52,438 nt of DNA from CAITSH01 sp945892985. GTDB taxonomy: Bacteria > Pseudomonadota > Gammaproteobacteria > Burkholderiales > SG8-39. Of this stretch, positions 16,423-24,244 are shown piece after piece; within the stretch, counting starts at the first letter, position 1, and every line of letters starts with the position of its first letter. Where the stretch lies: assembly GCA_945892985.1 (NCBI GenBank), contig CAMDDU010000027.1, positions 1 to 52,438 of the forward strand, read 5' to 3'. The translations under genes were made by a program, and so were the position numbers. The notes beneath the pieces were generated by a model, which was not told the origin of the DNA, ran no database searches, and worked only from the letters and a program-made list of their open reading frames with translations.

Positions 16423-17067
16423 TTGGCACTTGGCTTTTACTACGGCGCCGGTTCGCCCTACACATGGCGCGTCTGGCTCGCGCTTGAACACAAGCAGATT
16501 CCGCATGAGCTGAAGCTGATGTCCTTCAGCGACGGCGACTTGAAAAAACCGGAATTTCGCGCCATTAATCCGCGCGGCAAGGTGCCCTCAATCATCGACG
16601 ACGGGTTCGTGCTCTATGAATCGGCTGCCATCGTCGAATACCTGGAGCAGCAATACCCGGCTTCGGGCAAGCCCCTCTTTCCCGGCAATACACGCGATCA
16701 GGCCCTTGTCCGGCGTATGGTGTGCGAGGCCGACAACTACTACGCGGCGGCGATGAACAAGCTGGTGACCGGCGTGCTGTTCACGCAGGAGCATGATTGG
16801 GATGAGGGCCGCATCAGCACAGCCCGCGACCTGTGCCTCGCCGAACTGGCGCGCAGCGCCGCCGACATGCGCGGCGACTTTCTCGCCGGTGCGCTTTCGG
16901 CGGCCGATTTCACGCTCTACCCGATGCTCGCCATCTGCCTGCGCTGCGAGGTGAAAAAACCCGGCCTGGCGATGACATCGGCCTTGCCGGAAAAAATAAA
17001 CGCGTGGCTGGCGCGCATGCAAGCCCTGCCCTACCATGCCAAAACGCGACCCGCGCACTGGCACTGA
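16423..17067 (+). CDS. Glutathione S-transferase
   Basis: A 214-residue GST. The N-terminal thioredoxin-fold domain has GAGSPYTWRVWLAL (Ser as likely catalytic residue), the cis-Pro motif GKVPSI and the ESAAIVEYL glutathione-contact motif; an all-helical C-terminal domain follows. The start is a TTG with GGAGG six bases upstream (16413-16417). TATAAT at 16320-16325 could be its -10 element. The stop codon lies inside a hexamer repeat array. It heads a set of catabolic genes, so it may act as an isomerase or conjugating enzyme there, but a general detoxification role fits equally well. Confidence 0.88.
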   Translation: MALGFYYGAGSPYTWRVWLALEHKQIPHELKLMSFSDGDLKKPEFRAINPRGKVPSIIDDGFVLYESAAIVEYLEQQYPASGKPLFPGNTRDQALVRRMVCEADNYYAAAMNKLVTGVLFTQEHDWDEGRISTARDLCLAELARSAADMRGDFLAGALSAADFTLYPMLAICLRCEVKKPGLAMTSALPEKINAWLARMQALPYHAKTRPAHWH

Positions 17068-17098
17068 CACTGATACTGATACTGATACTGATACGGAT
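17063..17098. repeat. Hexamer tandem repeat (ACTGAT)
   Basis: Six hexamer units, four of them perfect ACTGAT and the outer two with one substitution each. The array begins within the last codons of the GST gene and covers its TGA stop, filling part of the spacer to the next gene. Confidence 0.95.
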
Positions 17099-17160
17099 AC
17101 AAACACGGAAACTGACGGCAAAAAAACCAGCCCCGTAACTGCAACAGGACAGCCCCTTCC

Positions 17161-17775
17161 ATGAGCGATCTTGATATTTACAAAAAACAGAACTTCGGCA
17201 ACCTCGCCGGTTTTGGCGAGCGCACCGGCCTGCTGGTCGTTGACTTCACCGTCGGCTTCAACGACCCGGCGCACTTTGGCGGCGGCAATATTGATGCCGC
17301 GGTCAAGCGCACCGTCGGACTGCTGGCGCATTTTCGCAACACCGGCCGCCCCGTCGCCCACAGCCGCGTCGTCTATGCCGATGACGGCTCGGACTGGGGC
17401 GTGTTCGCGATCAAGGCGCCGGCACTCAAGACGCTGACCGAAACCGCCGCAATAGGGCAATTCGTCCCGGAGCTCACGCCCATCGCCGGCGAACTCATCG
17501 TGCGCAAGACCCAGGCCTCGGCGTTTTTCAACACCGGACTCAGCGCCTGGTTGCTGCAACGGCGCGTCGACACCCTCGTTGTCGCCGGTTGCACCACCTC
17601 GGGCTGCGTGCGGGCCAGCGTGGTCGACTCGCTCAGCAACAACCTGCGCACCATTGTCGCCACAGACTGCGTCGGCGACCGCGCGCAGGGGCCGCATGAG
17701 GCCAACCTCTTCGACATGGGCCAAAAATATGCAGACCTGCTCATGCGTGATGAGATCATCGCCGCGCTTGCCTGA
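17161..17775 (+). CDS. Isochorismatase-family cysteine hydrolase (maleamate amidase-like)
   Basis: A 204-residue cysteine hydrolase. The catalytic triad can be placed: Asp in LLVVDFTVGF, Lys in VRKTQASAFF and Cys in AGCTTSGCVRAS. The N-terminus (NLAGFGERTGLLVVDFT) and length resemble N-carbamoylsarcosine and maleamate amidohydrolases, which release ammonia from an amide. Together with the downstream racemase-fold gene and the flavin hydroxylase this recalls the lower nicotinate pathway, but no dihydroxypyridine dioxygenase or deformylase is present. The exact substrate is open. Confidence 0.8.
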   Translation: MSDLDIYKKQNFGNLAGFGERTGLLVVDFTVGFNDPAHFGGGNIDAAVKRTVGLLAHFRNTGRPVAHSRVVYADDGSDWGVFAIKAPALKTLTETAAIGQFVPELTPIAGELIVRKTQASAFFNTGLSAWLLQRRVDTLVVAGCTTSGCVRASVVDSLSNNLRTIVATDCVGDRAQGPHEANLFDMGQKYADLLMRDEIIAALA

Positions 17776-17798
17776 AACCCGCGACGCCCCCGGCGCGG

Positions 17799-17828
17799 TG
17801 CGATGCGATGCATTGCGATACGATGCGA
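17799..17828. repeat. Degenerate GCGATGC repeat
   Basis: The spacer between two catabolic genes contains an irregular string of TGCGATGCGATGC-like units with substitutions. It is shorter and less regular than the other arrays in this window. Confidence 0.5.
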
Positions 17829-17915
17829 GACCATCCTCGCGCCGCGCTTGCCGCTACAATCGTGAATATCCAAAAAAACACCCCCCTCCCGCAGATCTGA
17901 ACGAAGGAGTTACCC

Positions 17916-18692
17916 ATGCCAGCCGGCGCCGCAGCAAAAGCCAAAACCCGCGACTCACTCGGATTCCGCCACACCTTCGGCGTAATCGCCCCATCGACCA
18001 ATACTTCGGTGCAGCCGGAGTACGAGATGATGAAGCCGCATGGCGTGACCAACCATTTTTCGCGTATTGTCATCCCCGACAACAAGGTGAGCGACGACAA
18101 ATCATTCATGGTGCTGATGAACAATATCCGCGCCACACTGATGGACTCGGTCGATTCGGTGATGTCCTGCAACCCCGACTCCATCATCATGGGCATGTCG
18201 GCCGAAACATTCTGGGACGGCCGTGACGGCGCCACCAAACTGCAGCGCAAAGTCGAAAAACACGCCGGCGTCAGCGTGGCGATGGGCTCGGACGCCTGCC
18301 AGGCGGCGCTGCGCAAATACGGCAAGCTCAAGCGCCTGGGCATCATCACGCCTTACATGCCGGTTGGCGACAAACAGGTGCACCGTTTTTTCACCGACTG
18401 CGGCTTTGACGTGGTCAACCTCAAAGGCCTCAAATGCGCCAGCCCGGTGCTGATCGCACACGCCAGCAAGACGCAGTTGCGAGACGCCATCATTGAAGTG
18501 AACAAGGGCAAGGTCGACGCCATCGTCCAGGTGGGCACCAACCTCGCCATGGCCGAGGTGGCCGCCATGGCCGAGTTCTGGCTGGGCAAACCGGTGATCG
18601 CCATCAACACCGCCACCTATTGGTGGGCGCTGCGCCAAAAAGGCATTAAGGACAAAATCTACGGCCTCGGCTCGCTGCTGGCAGAGCACTGA
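17916..18692 (+). CDS. Asp/Glu racemase-fold protein lacking both catalytic Cys
   Basis: A 258-residue protein of the Asp/Glu racemase superfamily, nearest in form to maleate isomerase and arylmalonate decarboxylase (HTFGVIAPSTNTSVQPEYEMM at the start, KLKRLGIITPYMPVGD in the second half). Aligned to the paralogue at 20946, the first catalytic Cys position is Met (in IMGMSAETFW) and the second is Gly (in QVGTNLAMAE). A normal two-Cys racemase mechanism is therefore excluded. GAAGGAG precedes the ATG by 6 bases. It sits in an operon-like row with an amidase and a flavin hydroxylase. It may catalyse a decarboxylation or isomerisation with other residues. Confidence 0.8.
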   Translation: MPAGAAAKAKTRDSLGFRHTFGVIAPSTNTSVQPEYEMMKPHGVTNHFSRIVIPDNKVSDDKSFMVLMNNIRATLMDSVDSVMSCNPDSIIMGMSAETFWDGRDGATKLQRKVEKHAGVSVAMGSDACQAALRKYGKLKRLGIITPYMPVGDKQVHRFFTDCGFDVVNLKGLKCASPVLIAHASKTQLRDAIIEVNKGKVDAIVQVGTNLAMAEVAAMAEFWLGKPVIAINTATYWWALRQKGIKDKIYGLGSLLAEH

Positions 18693-18693
18693 A

Positions 18694-19896
18694 ATGCCTG
18701 CAGACAAACGCGTGCTCATCGCCGGCGCGGGTCCGGTCGGCATGATTTCGGCTCTGGTGCTTGCCAAGGCCGGCATGAAAGTAAGCCTGTTCGAACGGCG
18801 CAGCGAATTGGCCGAGGACCTGCGCGCGTCGACTTTTCATCCGCCGACGCTGGACATGATCGCGCGCATCGACCCGACGCTGACGGCGGACCTGCACAGC
18901 CAGGGCCTGGTGGCGCGCCACACCCAGTTTCGCGACCGCAAAAGCGGCCTCATCGCCGAATTTGATGCCGAGGTACTGCGCGGCGACACCGACCACCCCT
19001 ACCGTCTGCAGTGCGAGCAGTGGAAAATGACGCGCCTGATTCGCGACCGCCTCAAGGCCTTTCCGGATGTCGATTTGAACCTTGAGGCCAAAGTGCTGGA
19101 CGTCGCGCAAAACACCGAGGGCATCACGCTTAAAATCGAGCGCACGGGCCATGTCGAAACCCACTGCGGCGACTGGCTGATCGGCGCGGACGGCGCCTGG
19201 AGCGCCGTGCGCACTGCGCTTGGCATCGCGTTCGATGGCATGACCTACCCGGAACGCTTTTACGTCGCCAGCACGACCTTTGATTTCGCCGCCGTCCTGG
19301 ACGGTTTGTCGCTGGTCAACTACGTGTCCGATCCAGACGAATGGTGCGTGCTGCTGCGCGTGCCGGGCATGTGGCGTGTGCTCTTTCCCACGCGCAGCGA
19401 TGAGGCCGACGAGGACGTCGTTTCGGACGCCTCGACCGAGGCGCGCCTGCAAGGCGTTTGGCAAAAACCGGAGCGCTACGAAACCATCCATCGCACGCTC
19501 TACCCGGTGCACCAGCGCGTCGCCACCACCTATCGCGCCGGTCGCGCTTTTCTTGCCGGCGATTCCGCCCATATCAACAACCCGATTGGCGGCATGGGCA
19601 TGAACGGCGGGGTGCACGATGCGCTGAACCTTTGCGACAAACTCATTCGCGTTGCACGCGGCGAAGATGCCGGCTTGCTCGACCTGTACGAGCGCCAACG
19701 ACGCCAGATCGCCATAGACTTCATCAATGCCAACACGGCGCGCAACAAAAAAACCATGGAAGAGCGCAACCCCGAGGCGCGGCGCCGCAACCAGGACGAA
19801 ATGCGCCGCACCGCGGAAGACCCCGCACTCGCGCGCGCCTTCATGCGCAAGACCGCGATGATTGACGCCTTACGCGCCTCCGCAGCCATCCACTAG
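18694..19896 (+). CDS. Class A FAD-dependent aromatic hydroxylase
   Basis: A 400-residue flavoprotein monooxygenase of the p-hydroxybenzoate hydroxylase fold. Motifs: GxGxxG (LIAGAGPVGMIS, residue 9 on), the DG motif (IGADGAWSAVR, near residue 165) and the GD motif (LAGDSAHINNPIGGMGMN, near residue 288). Such enzymes use NAD(P)H and oxygen to hydroxylate an aromatic ring, often ortho to a hydroxyl. The ATG follows the previous stop by one base, so the genes are cotranscribed. The ring substrate is unknown; hydroxypyridine or hydroxybenzoate types are plausible. Confidence 0.87.
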   Translation: MPADKRVLIAGAGPVGMISALVLAKAGMKVSLFERRSELAEDLRASTFHPPTLDMIARIDPTLTADLHSQGLVARHTQFRDRKSGLIAEFDAEVLRGDTDHPYRLQCEQWKMTRLIRDRLKAFPDVDLNLEAKVLDVAQNTEGITLKIERTGHVETHCGDWLIGADGAWSAVRTALGIAFDGMTYPERFYVASTTFDFAAVLDGLSLVNYVSDPDEWCVLLRVPGMWRVLFPTRSDEADEDVVSDASTEARLQGVWQKPERYETIHRTLYPVHQRVATTYRAGRAFLAGDSAHINNPIGGMGMNGGVHDALNLCDKLIRVARGEDAGLLDLYERQRRQIAIDFINANTARNKKTMEERNPEARRRNQDEMRRTAEDPALARAFMRKTAMIDALRASAAIH

Positions 19897-19976
19897 CCGG
19901 CGTCGCGCCCGGCGGCCCCGAAAAATCGCGCTACAAATATTGCGGCCAGAACCAGAACCCAATCCAAGGAGAGACC

Positions 19977-20864
19977 ATGTCAGCAAGCAAACGCCGCGCT
20001 TTCGCCGAGCGGCTCAAACAGAAAAAACTCATCGTCGCCCCGGGTGTGTTCGACGGCATCTCGGCAAAGATCGCCGACCGCATGGGCTTTGAATGCCTTT
20101 ACATGACCGGCTACGGCGTGGTCGCCTCCCACCTCGGGCTGCCCGATGCGGGCATCGCCACCTACACCGAAATGTCCAACCGGGTCGCGCAATTGAGTGC
20201 GATCACGCAGACACCCCTGGTGGCCGACGGCGACACCGGCTACGGCGGCCTGCTCAATGTGCGTCACACTGTGCGCGGCTACGAGGCGGCCGGGGCCTGC
20301 GCCATTCAGCTCGAAGACCAGGAGTTTCCGAAAAAATGCGGCCACATGCTCGGTCGGCGCGTGATTGCGCGCGAGGACATGGCCGCCAAAATCAAAGTCG
20401 CCGCCGAGAGCCGCGACAGCAAGGACTTCCTCATCATCGCCCGCACCGATGCGCGCACCACACTGGGACTCGACGAGGCGCTTCGCCGCGCCGAAACCTA
20501 CCTGCGCGCCGGGGCCGATCTGCTGTTCGTCGAATCACCGGAAAGCGTGGAGGAAATGCAGCGAATCGGCAAGGCCTTTGACGTGCCGCTGGTCGCCAAC
20601 ATGGTCGAGGGCGGACGCACGCCGGTGCTCACCGCGGCCGAATTACAGGAAATCGGCTACCGTTTCGCGATTTTTCCGGCAGTCGGTTTTCTTGCCATGG
20701 GCGCGGCACTCGAACGCGCCTACAGCGGACTCAAGCGCGACGGCTCCAGCACCGCGCTTGACGTGCCGCTCTACCCGTTCAAGGATTTTTCCGCCTTGAT
20801 GGGCTTTGATGACGTCAGCGCGTTTGACAAAAACTATGCCGATGCAGCCACATCCTTCAAATGA
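19977..20864 (+). CDS. Isocitrate lyase/PEP mutase family C-C lyase
   Basis: A 295-residue enzyme of the isocitrate lyase superfamily. The catalytic loop KKCGH holds Cys121; metal ligands lie in VADGDTGYG (Asp84, Asp86) and QLEDQEFP. Length and sequence suit methylisocitrate lyase, dimethylmalate lyase or oxaloacetate-cleaving relatives rather than phosphonate mutases. AAGGAGAG precedes the ATG. In this row of genes it could cleave a 2-hydroxy di- or tricarboxylate produced by the upstream steps. Confidence 0.85.
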   Translation: MSASKRRAFAERLKQKKLIVAPGVFDGISAKIADRMGFECLYMTGYGVVASHLGLPDAGIATYTEMSNRVAQLSAITQTPLVADGDTGYGGLLNVRHTVRGYEAAGACAIQLEDQEFPKKCGHMLGRRVIAREDMAAKIKVAAESRDSKDFLIIARTDARTTLGLDEALRRAETYLRAGADLLFVESPESVEEMQRIGKAFDVPLVANMVEGGRTPVLTAAELQEIGYRFAIFPAVGFLAMGAALERAYSGLKRDGSSTALDVPLYPFKDFSALMGFDDVSAFDKNYADAATSFK

Positions 20865-20880
20865 TCGACACCTCGGGTCT

Positions 20881-20940
20881 GTGTCGCTGGTGTCTGTGTC
20901 AATGGTGACTGTATCACTGGTGCCTGTATCACTGGCCTGC
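20881..20940. repeat. 15-bp tandem repeat in gene spacer
   Basis: Four 15-base units starting GTGTC or GTATC (for example GTATCACTGGTGCCT) fill the spacer between the lyase and the next racemase-fold gene, with 2-5 differences between units. All three frames on either strand lack signs of a real gene. Confidence 0.85.
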
Positions 20941-20945
20941 GCATC

Positions 20946-21698
20946 ATGATTGACGCGCACTACCGGCCCTACGGCCGGCGCGCCAAAATCGGACTGATCG
21001 TGCCCACGACCAACACCGTCAACGAGGCCGAGTGGGCGCGTATGGCGCCGGAGGGCGTGAGCATCCATGTCACGCGCATGGTCCTGCATACGGGCGGGGG
21101 CGGGGGCGGGGGCGGGGACGCCGCCGCGCTCGAACGCGATCTCGCCGCCGCCATCGCCACCCTGACGCCGGCCTCTGTCGATGTCATTGCCTACGGTTGC
21201 ACCGCCGGCTCCATGGTGTCACCGCTGGACAGGCTGCCGGCGCGCATGCGCGAGCTGGGCGGTGTGCCGGCGGTCGCGACATCGCCGGCCATCGTATATG
21301 CGCTGCGCGCGCTTGGTGCCAAAAAAATCGCACTGGCTACGCCCTATCACGATGCCCTTAACCGGCATGAAATCGCCTTTCTGGCCGAACACGGCATCAC
21401 CACGCTAAGCGCCAAGGGCCTTGGCATCGGCGGTGGCGGCGCGCACGAGTACGTCAATATCGCGCGCGTTCCCATGGCTACCGTTCTCGCCCATGTGCGC
21501 GCAGCCGACCACCCCGAAGCCGAAGCCATGCTGGTCAGTTGCACCGACTTCGCCACCCTGGACCTCGTGCCGCAACTGGAACTTGAACTGGGGAAACCGG
21601 TCGTAACCAGCAACCTTGCCACATGGTGGCAGGCCTTGCGCACCGCCGGCATACACGACCGAGACGAACGCGCCGGACGCCTGCTGAAGGCGCATTGA
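20946..21698 (+). CDS. Asp/Glu racemase-fold enzyme (maleate isomerase-like)
   Basis: A 250-residue member with both catalytic Cys positions filled: YGCTAGS in the first half and VSCTDFATL in the second. This is the normal arrangement for maleate cis-trans isomerase, hydantoin racemase and related enzymes. A (GGGGGC)n tract encodes eight consecutive Gly near residue 50, in a loop before the first catalytic strand. No ribosome binding site is obvious. It ends the catabolic row. Maleate isomerase is one possibility, since a maleamate-amidase-like gene lies upstream. Confidence 0.8.
   Translation: MIDAHYRPYGRRAKIGLIVPTTNTVNEAEWARMAPEGVSIHVTRMVLHTGGGGGGGGDAAALERDLAAAIATLTPASVDVIAYGCTAGSMVSPLDRLPARMRELGGVPAVATSPAIVYALRALGAKKIALATPYHDALNRHEIAFLAEHGITTLSAKGLGIGGGGAHEYVNIARVPMATVLAHVRAADHPEAEAMLVSCTDFATLDLVPQLELELGKPVVTSNLATWWQALRTAGIHDRDERAGRLLKAH
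21091..21118. repeat. Coding hexamer repeat giving polyglycine
   Basis: CGGG followed by three perfect CGGGGG units and an altered end, inside the racemase-fold gene. Unit length six keeps the frame, so slippage would add or remove pairs of glycines. Confidence 0.9.
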
Positions 21699-21750
21699 GC
21701 AGCCGGGACGCCGCAGCGCATCAAGTACAATCATCACAAGCCACCGCACG

Positions 21751-22254
21751 ATGACCCCCGATACCATGGACAGTTACCCGCGACCGCAATTCGAAGCCAA
21801 GCACTGCCACAACGGCGACATCGCGCAACGCGCGGCGCAATTGCCACGGCCACTGGTGTTCACCAACGGCGTGTTCGACCTGCTGCATCGCGGTCACGTC
21901 ACCTATCTCGCGCAGGCGCGCGCGCTGGGCGAGAGTCTGATCGTCGCGGTCAACAGCGACGCCTCGGTCAAGCGTCTGGGCAAAGGCGATGACCGGCCAC
22001 TCAACAGCCAGCAGGACCGCATCGCGGTGCTCGCAGCCCTCGCCTCAACCGACCTGGTGACCTGGTTTGACGAGGACACGCCGCTGTCGCTGATCCTCGC
22101 CTGCAAGCCCGACGTGCTCATCAAGGGCGGCGACTGGAAACCCGAGGACATTGTCGGCGCAAAAGAAGTACTGGCCTGGGGCGGCAGCGTGCACTCCATA
22201 CCCTTCCAGCACGAGCGCTCGACCACGGCACTGCTGGCCAAAATCCGCGGCTGA
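21751..22254 (+). CDS. rfaE2: Heptose-1-phosphate adenylyltransferase
   Basis: A 167-residue cytidylyltransferase-fold enzyme that makes ADP-heptose from D-glycero-beta-D-manno-heptose 1-phosphate and ATP, for LPS core synthesis. The nucleotide-binding motif FTNGVFDLLHRGHVTYL is present, then VAVNSDASVKRLGKGDDRP and the ERSTTALLAKI C-terminal motif. It corresponds to the C-terminal half of E. coli HldE; separate RfaE1/RfaE2 proteins are usual in betaproteobacteria. The kinase half is not in the window. A downstream ATG (21766) is an alternative start. Confidence 0.93.
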   Translation: MTPDTMDSYPRPQFEAKHCHNGDIAQRAAQLPRPLVFTNGVFDLLHRGHVTYLAQARALGESLIVAVNSDASVKRLGKGDDRPLNSQQDRIAVLAALASTDLVTWFDEDTPLSLILACKPDVLIKGGDWKPEDIVGAKEVLAWGGSVHSIPFQHERSTTALLAKIRG

Positions 22255-22271
22255 TCCGCACCACACACCCC

Positions 22272-22304
22272 GCTGGAAAAGCGCGCCAGGCGGGCGTTTC
22301 CAGC
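22272..22304. terminator. Hairpin between convergent genes
   Basis: Arms GCTGGAAA and TTTCCAGC pair around a 17-base GC-rich loop between convergent rfaE2 and the cupin gene. No clear T-run follows, so it may be a weak or factor-dependent terminator only. Confidence 0.35.
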
Positions 22305-22432
22305 CAATTCCCCGTTTTTCGCCGGCGCCGGCAGCACCTATGACGACACGTCTGCACCTGTCAAAGATGCGCAAAGGAGGAACCCTTCGCCACCGCGCCG
22401 GCTTAGTCGAGGCTACTCTCCGTGGCTGCGAA

Positions 22433-22762
22433 TCAATCCACTATAAAGAGCCTGGCCCCCACCTTCGTTGACGAGCGGTGCTCGCCGTCATCATCGGCGA
22501 CCTGGTAACTCATGCCCGGCGTAAGGGTGAAACGACGGCCGTCCTTCAACTCGGTATCGAGCCGGCCCTGCAGGCACAGGATGACGTGACCCTTGGCACA
22601 CCAGTGGTCGGCAAGATAACCGGGGGAATATTCAACCATTCGCACGCGAATGTCGCCGAATTGTTGCGTCTGCCATAGCGCCTTGCCACGCTCGCCCGGG
22701 TGTTCGGTCGGCGCAATGGCCGACCAGTCGGTGGTGCAGAAGGGAATAGCGGAGAGTTTCAT
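22433..22762 (-). CDS. Small cupin-fold protein with DHWC motif
   Basis: A 109-residue single-domain cupin. It resembles the family named after a DHCW motif; here the sequence is YLADHWCAKGHVILCLQGRLDTEL, followed by FTLTPGMSYQVADD, typical of the second cupin motif. Its function is unknown; such small cupins may bind a metal or small ligand. It overlaps the end of the SPOR gene by four bases (ATGA) and so belongs to the birA-coaX-SPOR operon. Confidence 0.82.
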   Translation of the reverse strand: MKLSAIPFCTTDWSAIAPTEHPGERGKALWQTQQFGDIRVRMVEYSPGYLADHWCAKGHVILCLQGRLDTELKDGRRFTLTPGMSYQVADDDGEHRSSTKVGARLFIVD

Positions 22763-23451
22763 GGCCGGGCTTTCGCCTCCTCGGCGGCGCAGGCCTTGAC
22801 CTCGCTGCCGGGGAACATGGTCTTCATCTCACCCAGCTTTGCCGCGAAGGGCTCGGGCACGTCGCGCATCTGGAAAAAAACCTTGGCTATCTGCGCATCG
22901 CGCATACCGGCCTGGGCCGAGCGCACGCGACTGTCACGCAATTTCGCCAGACGCACATTCGCGGCATCCTGGGACTTGAACAAGCCAAACTGGATGGCAT
23001 TGCGCCATTTCGAGTCTTCGCTGACGATGAAAAAATCCTCCACACCCAGGCTTTTGAGCTCGACCGCTTTCTGATTCGCCGCCTGGCGGCTGGGCAGAGG
23101 CGGAATAAAAACCCACCAACCAACATTATCCTCGACCTTTCCCTGCGACAACTTGGGCCCCATGCCCAAGGGCGCGAGCAACTCCTCTACACGCGTCGCA
23201 TCCGCCGGCACGAACCCGCCCCACTCGACACAGACGAGCAATTCCGGCGGCTCCGGCGGCTTGGCCGCCGGCGCCGCAACTGGCGCAACTGGCGCAGCAG
23301 CTGGCTTGTCGCGCGCCAGGATAACCTTGATTTTCTCCGGGTTGATCTGTTGCGCCATCAGGTGCGCGTCGCGCGCTTCGTCGCGCAACAGCAGCGCCCA
23401 GGCGGCGAAGGCGAGGTTGGCGACCAGCAAGATGATGAACATATTCTTCAA
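22759..23451 (-). CDS. SPOR-domain membrane protein
   Basis: A 230-residue protein with one N-terminal membrane segment (FIILLVANLAFAAWALLL), a Pro/Ala-rich linker (residues 48-68) and a C-terminal SPOR-like domain (WWVFIPPLPSRQAANQKAVELKSLG, then IQFGLFKSQDAANVRLAKL). SPOR domains bind denuded peptidoglycan strands at the division site. Such a gene directly after coaX is usual in Burkholderiales. An internal ATG three codons in is an alternative start. Confidence 0.85.
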   Translation of the reverse strand: MKNMFIILLVANLAFAAWALLLRDEARDAHLMAQQINPEKIKVILARDKPAAAPVAPVAAPAAKPPEPPELLVCVEWGGFVPADATRVEELLAPLGMGPKLSQGKVEDNVGWWVFIPPLPSRQAANQKAVELKSLGVEDFFIVSEDSKWRNAIQFGLFKSQDAANVRLAKLRDSRVRSAQAGMRDAQIAKVFFQMRDVPEPFAAKLGEMKTMFPGSEVKACAAEEAKARP

Positions 23452-23481
23452 GCGACCATCCTCAGGAAAAAACTGCGCTAC

Positions 23482-24240
23482 TCATGCGCTGCGCGGCGCC
23501 GCCGCCTGTGCCAGACGCAACAAACCCTCAAGTACCAGATTATCCACCACACTCACCTGTGCGGCGAGATTGAGCCGCGCAGCGACGACGGTGGCGGCCC
23601 CGCCGGTGATGTAGCAGGGCGAGCCCGCCGGCAGCCGTGCGTGGCATCGCTCTATCGCCCCTGCCTGCGCTTCAAGGCAACCCGATTCAATCGCATCGGC
23701 GGTGTTGCACGGGTCGATGGCATAACGCCCCTGCCGCAAGGGCAGGCCCGCGGTATTGATGGCCAGCGCTTTTTTCATCAACGCCACGCCAGCGAGGATG
23801 CGTCCGCCGGGAAACTCACCCGTTGCGCTCAGCGAATCAATGGTGGTCGCCGTCCCTGCGCTCACCACAAGACAGGCGCCGTGGCAGCGCGCCCAGGCGG
23901 CGATGAGCGCCGCCCAGCGGTCCACCCCGAGTTGCGCCGGATCATCGTAGCGGCTGACAACGCCGCATGCGCTGGCGCCGGCGCGCACCCACAGCGGTTC
24001 CACCGGCCAGCGCGCCAGCAAGGGCAGCAGCGCGGCACGCGCCATCTCGCCGGCGACGTTGCCGATGACGATGGCCTGCGGTTGCGGCAAACCGTTCCAC
24101 GGCGCCGCCAGGTCGCTGATCGCGCCGACCGCGACCGACCCTTGCTGCAGCACCAGCGGCGGCGCGCCCTCCGCGAGCGCCGTGGCGCCGTACAGCGCCC
24201 ACTTGAGACGGGTGTTGCCGCAATCGACGGTCAGCATCAT
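23482..24240 (-). CDS. coaX: Type III pantothenate kinase
   Basis: A 252-residue ASKHA-fold kinase that phosphorylates pantothenate in CoA synthesis. Motifs: DCGNTRLKWAL near the N-terminus (phosphate 1), LGVDRWAAL in the middle and VVSAGTATTIDSL (adenosine region), then ITGGAA. The start at 24240 (two adjacent ATG codons) lies four bases after the birA stop, so the two genes are coupled. The length matches the family; longer 5' frames overlap birA and are noise. Confidence 0.94.
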   Translation of the reverse strand: MMLTVDCGNTRLKWALYGATALAEGAPPLVLQQGSVAVGAISDLAAPWNGLPQPQAIVIGNVAGEMARAALLPLLARWPVEPLWVRAGASACGVVSRYDDPAQLGVDRWAALIAAWARCHGACLVVSAGTATTIDSLSATGEFPGGRILAGVALMKKALAINTAGLPLRQGRYAIDPCNTADAIESGCLEAQAGAIERCHARLPAGSPCYITGGAATVVAARLNLAAQVSVVDNLVLEGLLRLAQAAAPRSA

Positions 24241-24244
24241 CGCA

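Noticed and set aside
17799..17828. GCGATGC string as a regulator binding array
   Set aside because: Units are irregular and GC-skewed; nothing separates it from degenerate repeat DNA.
17916..18692. Naming this gene maleate isomerase
   Set aside because: Both catalytic Cys residues are absent, so only the superfamily can be supported.
20643..21089. Minus-strand frame rich in Asp, Ser and Thr repeats
   Set aside because: It only reads through the 15-base tandem repeat and antisense coding sequence.
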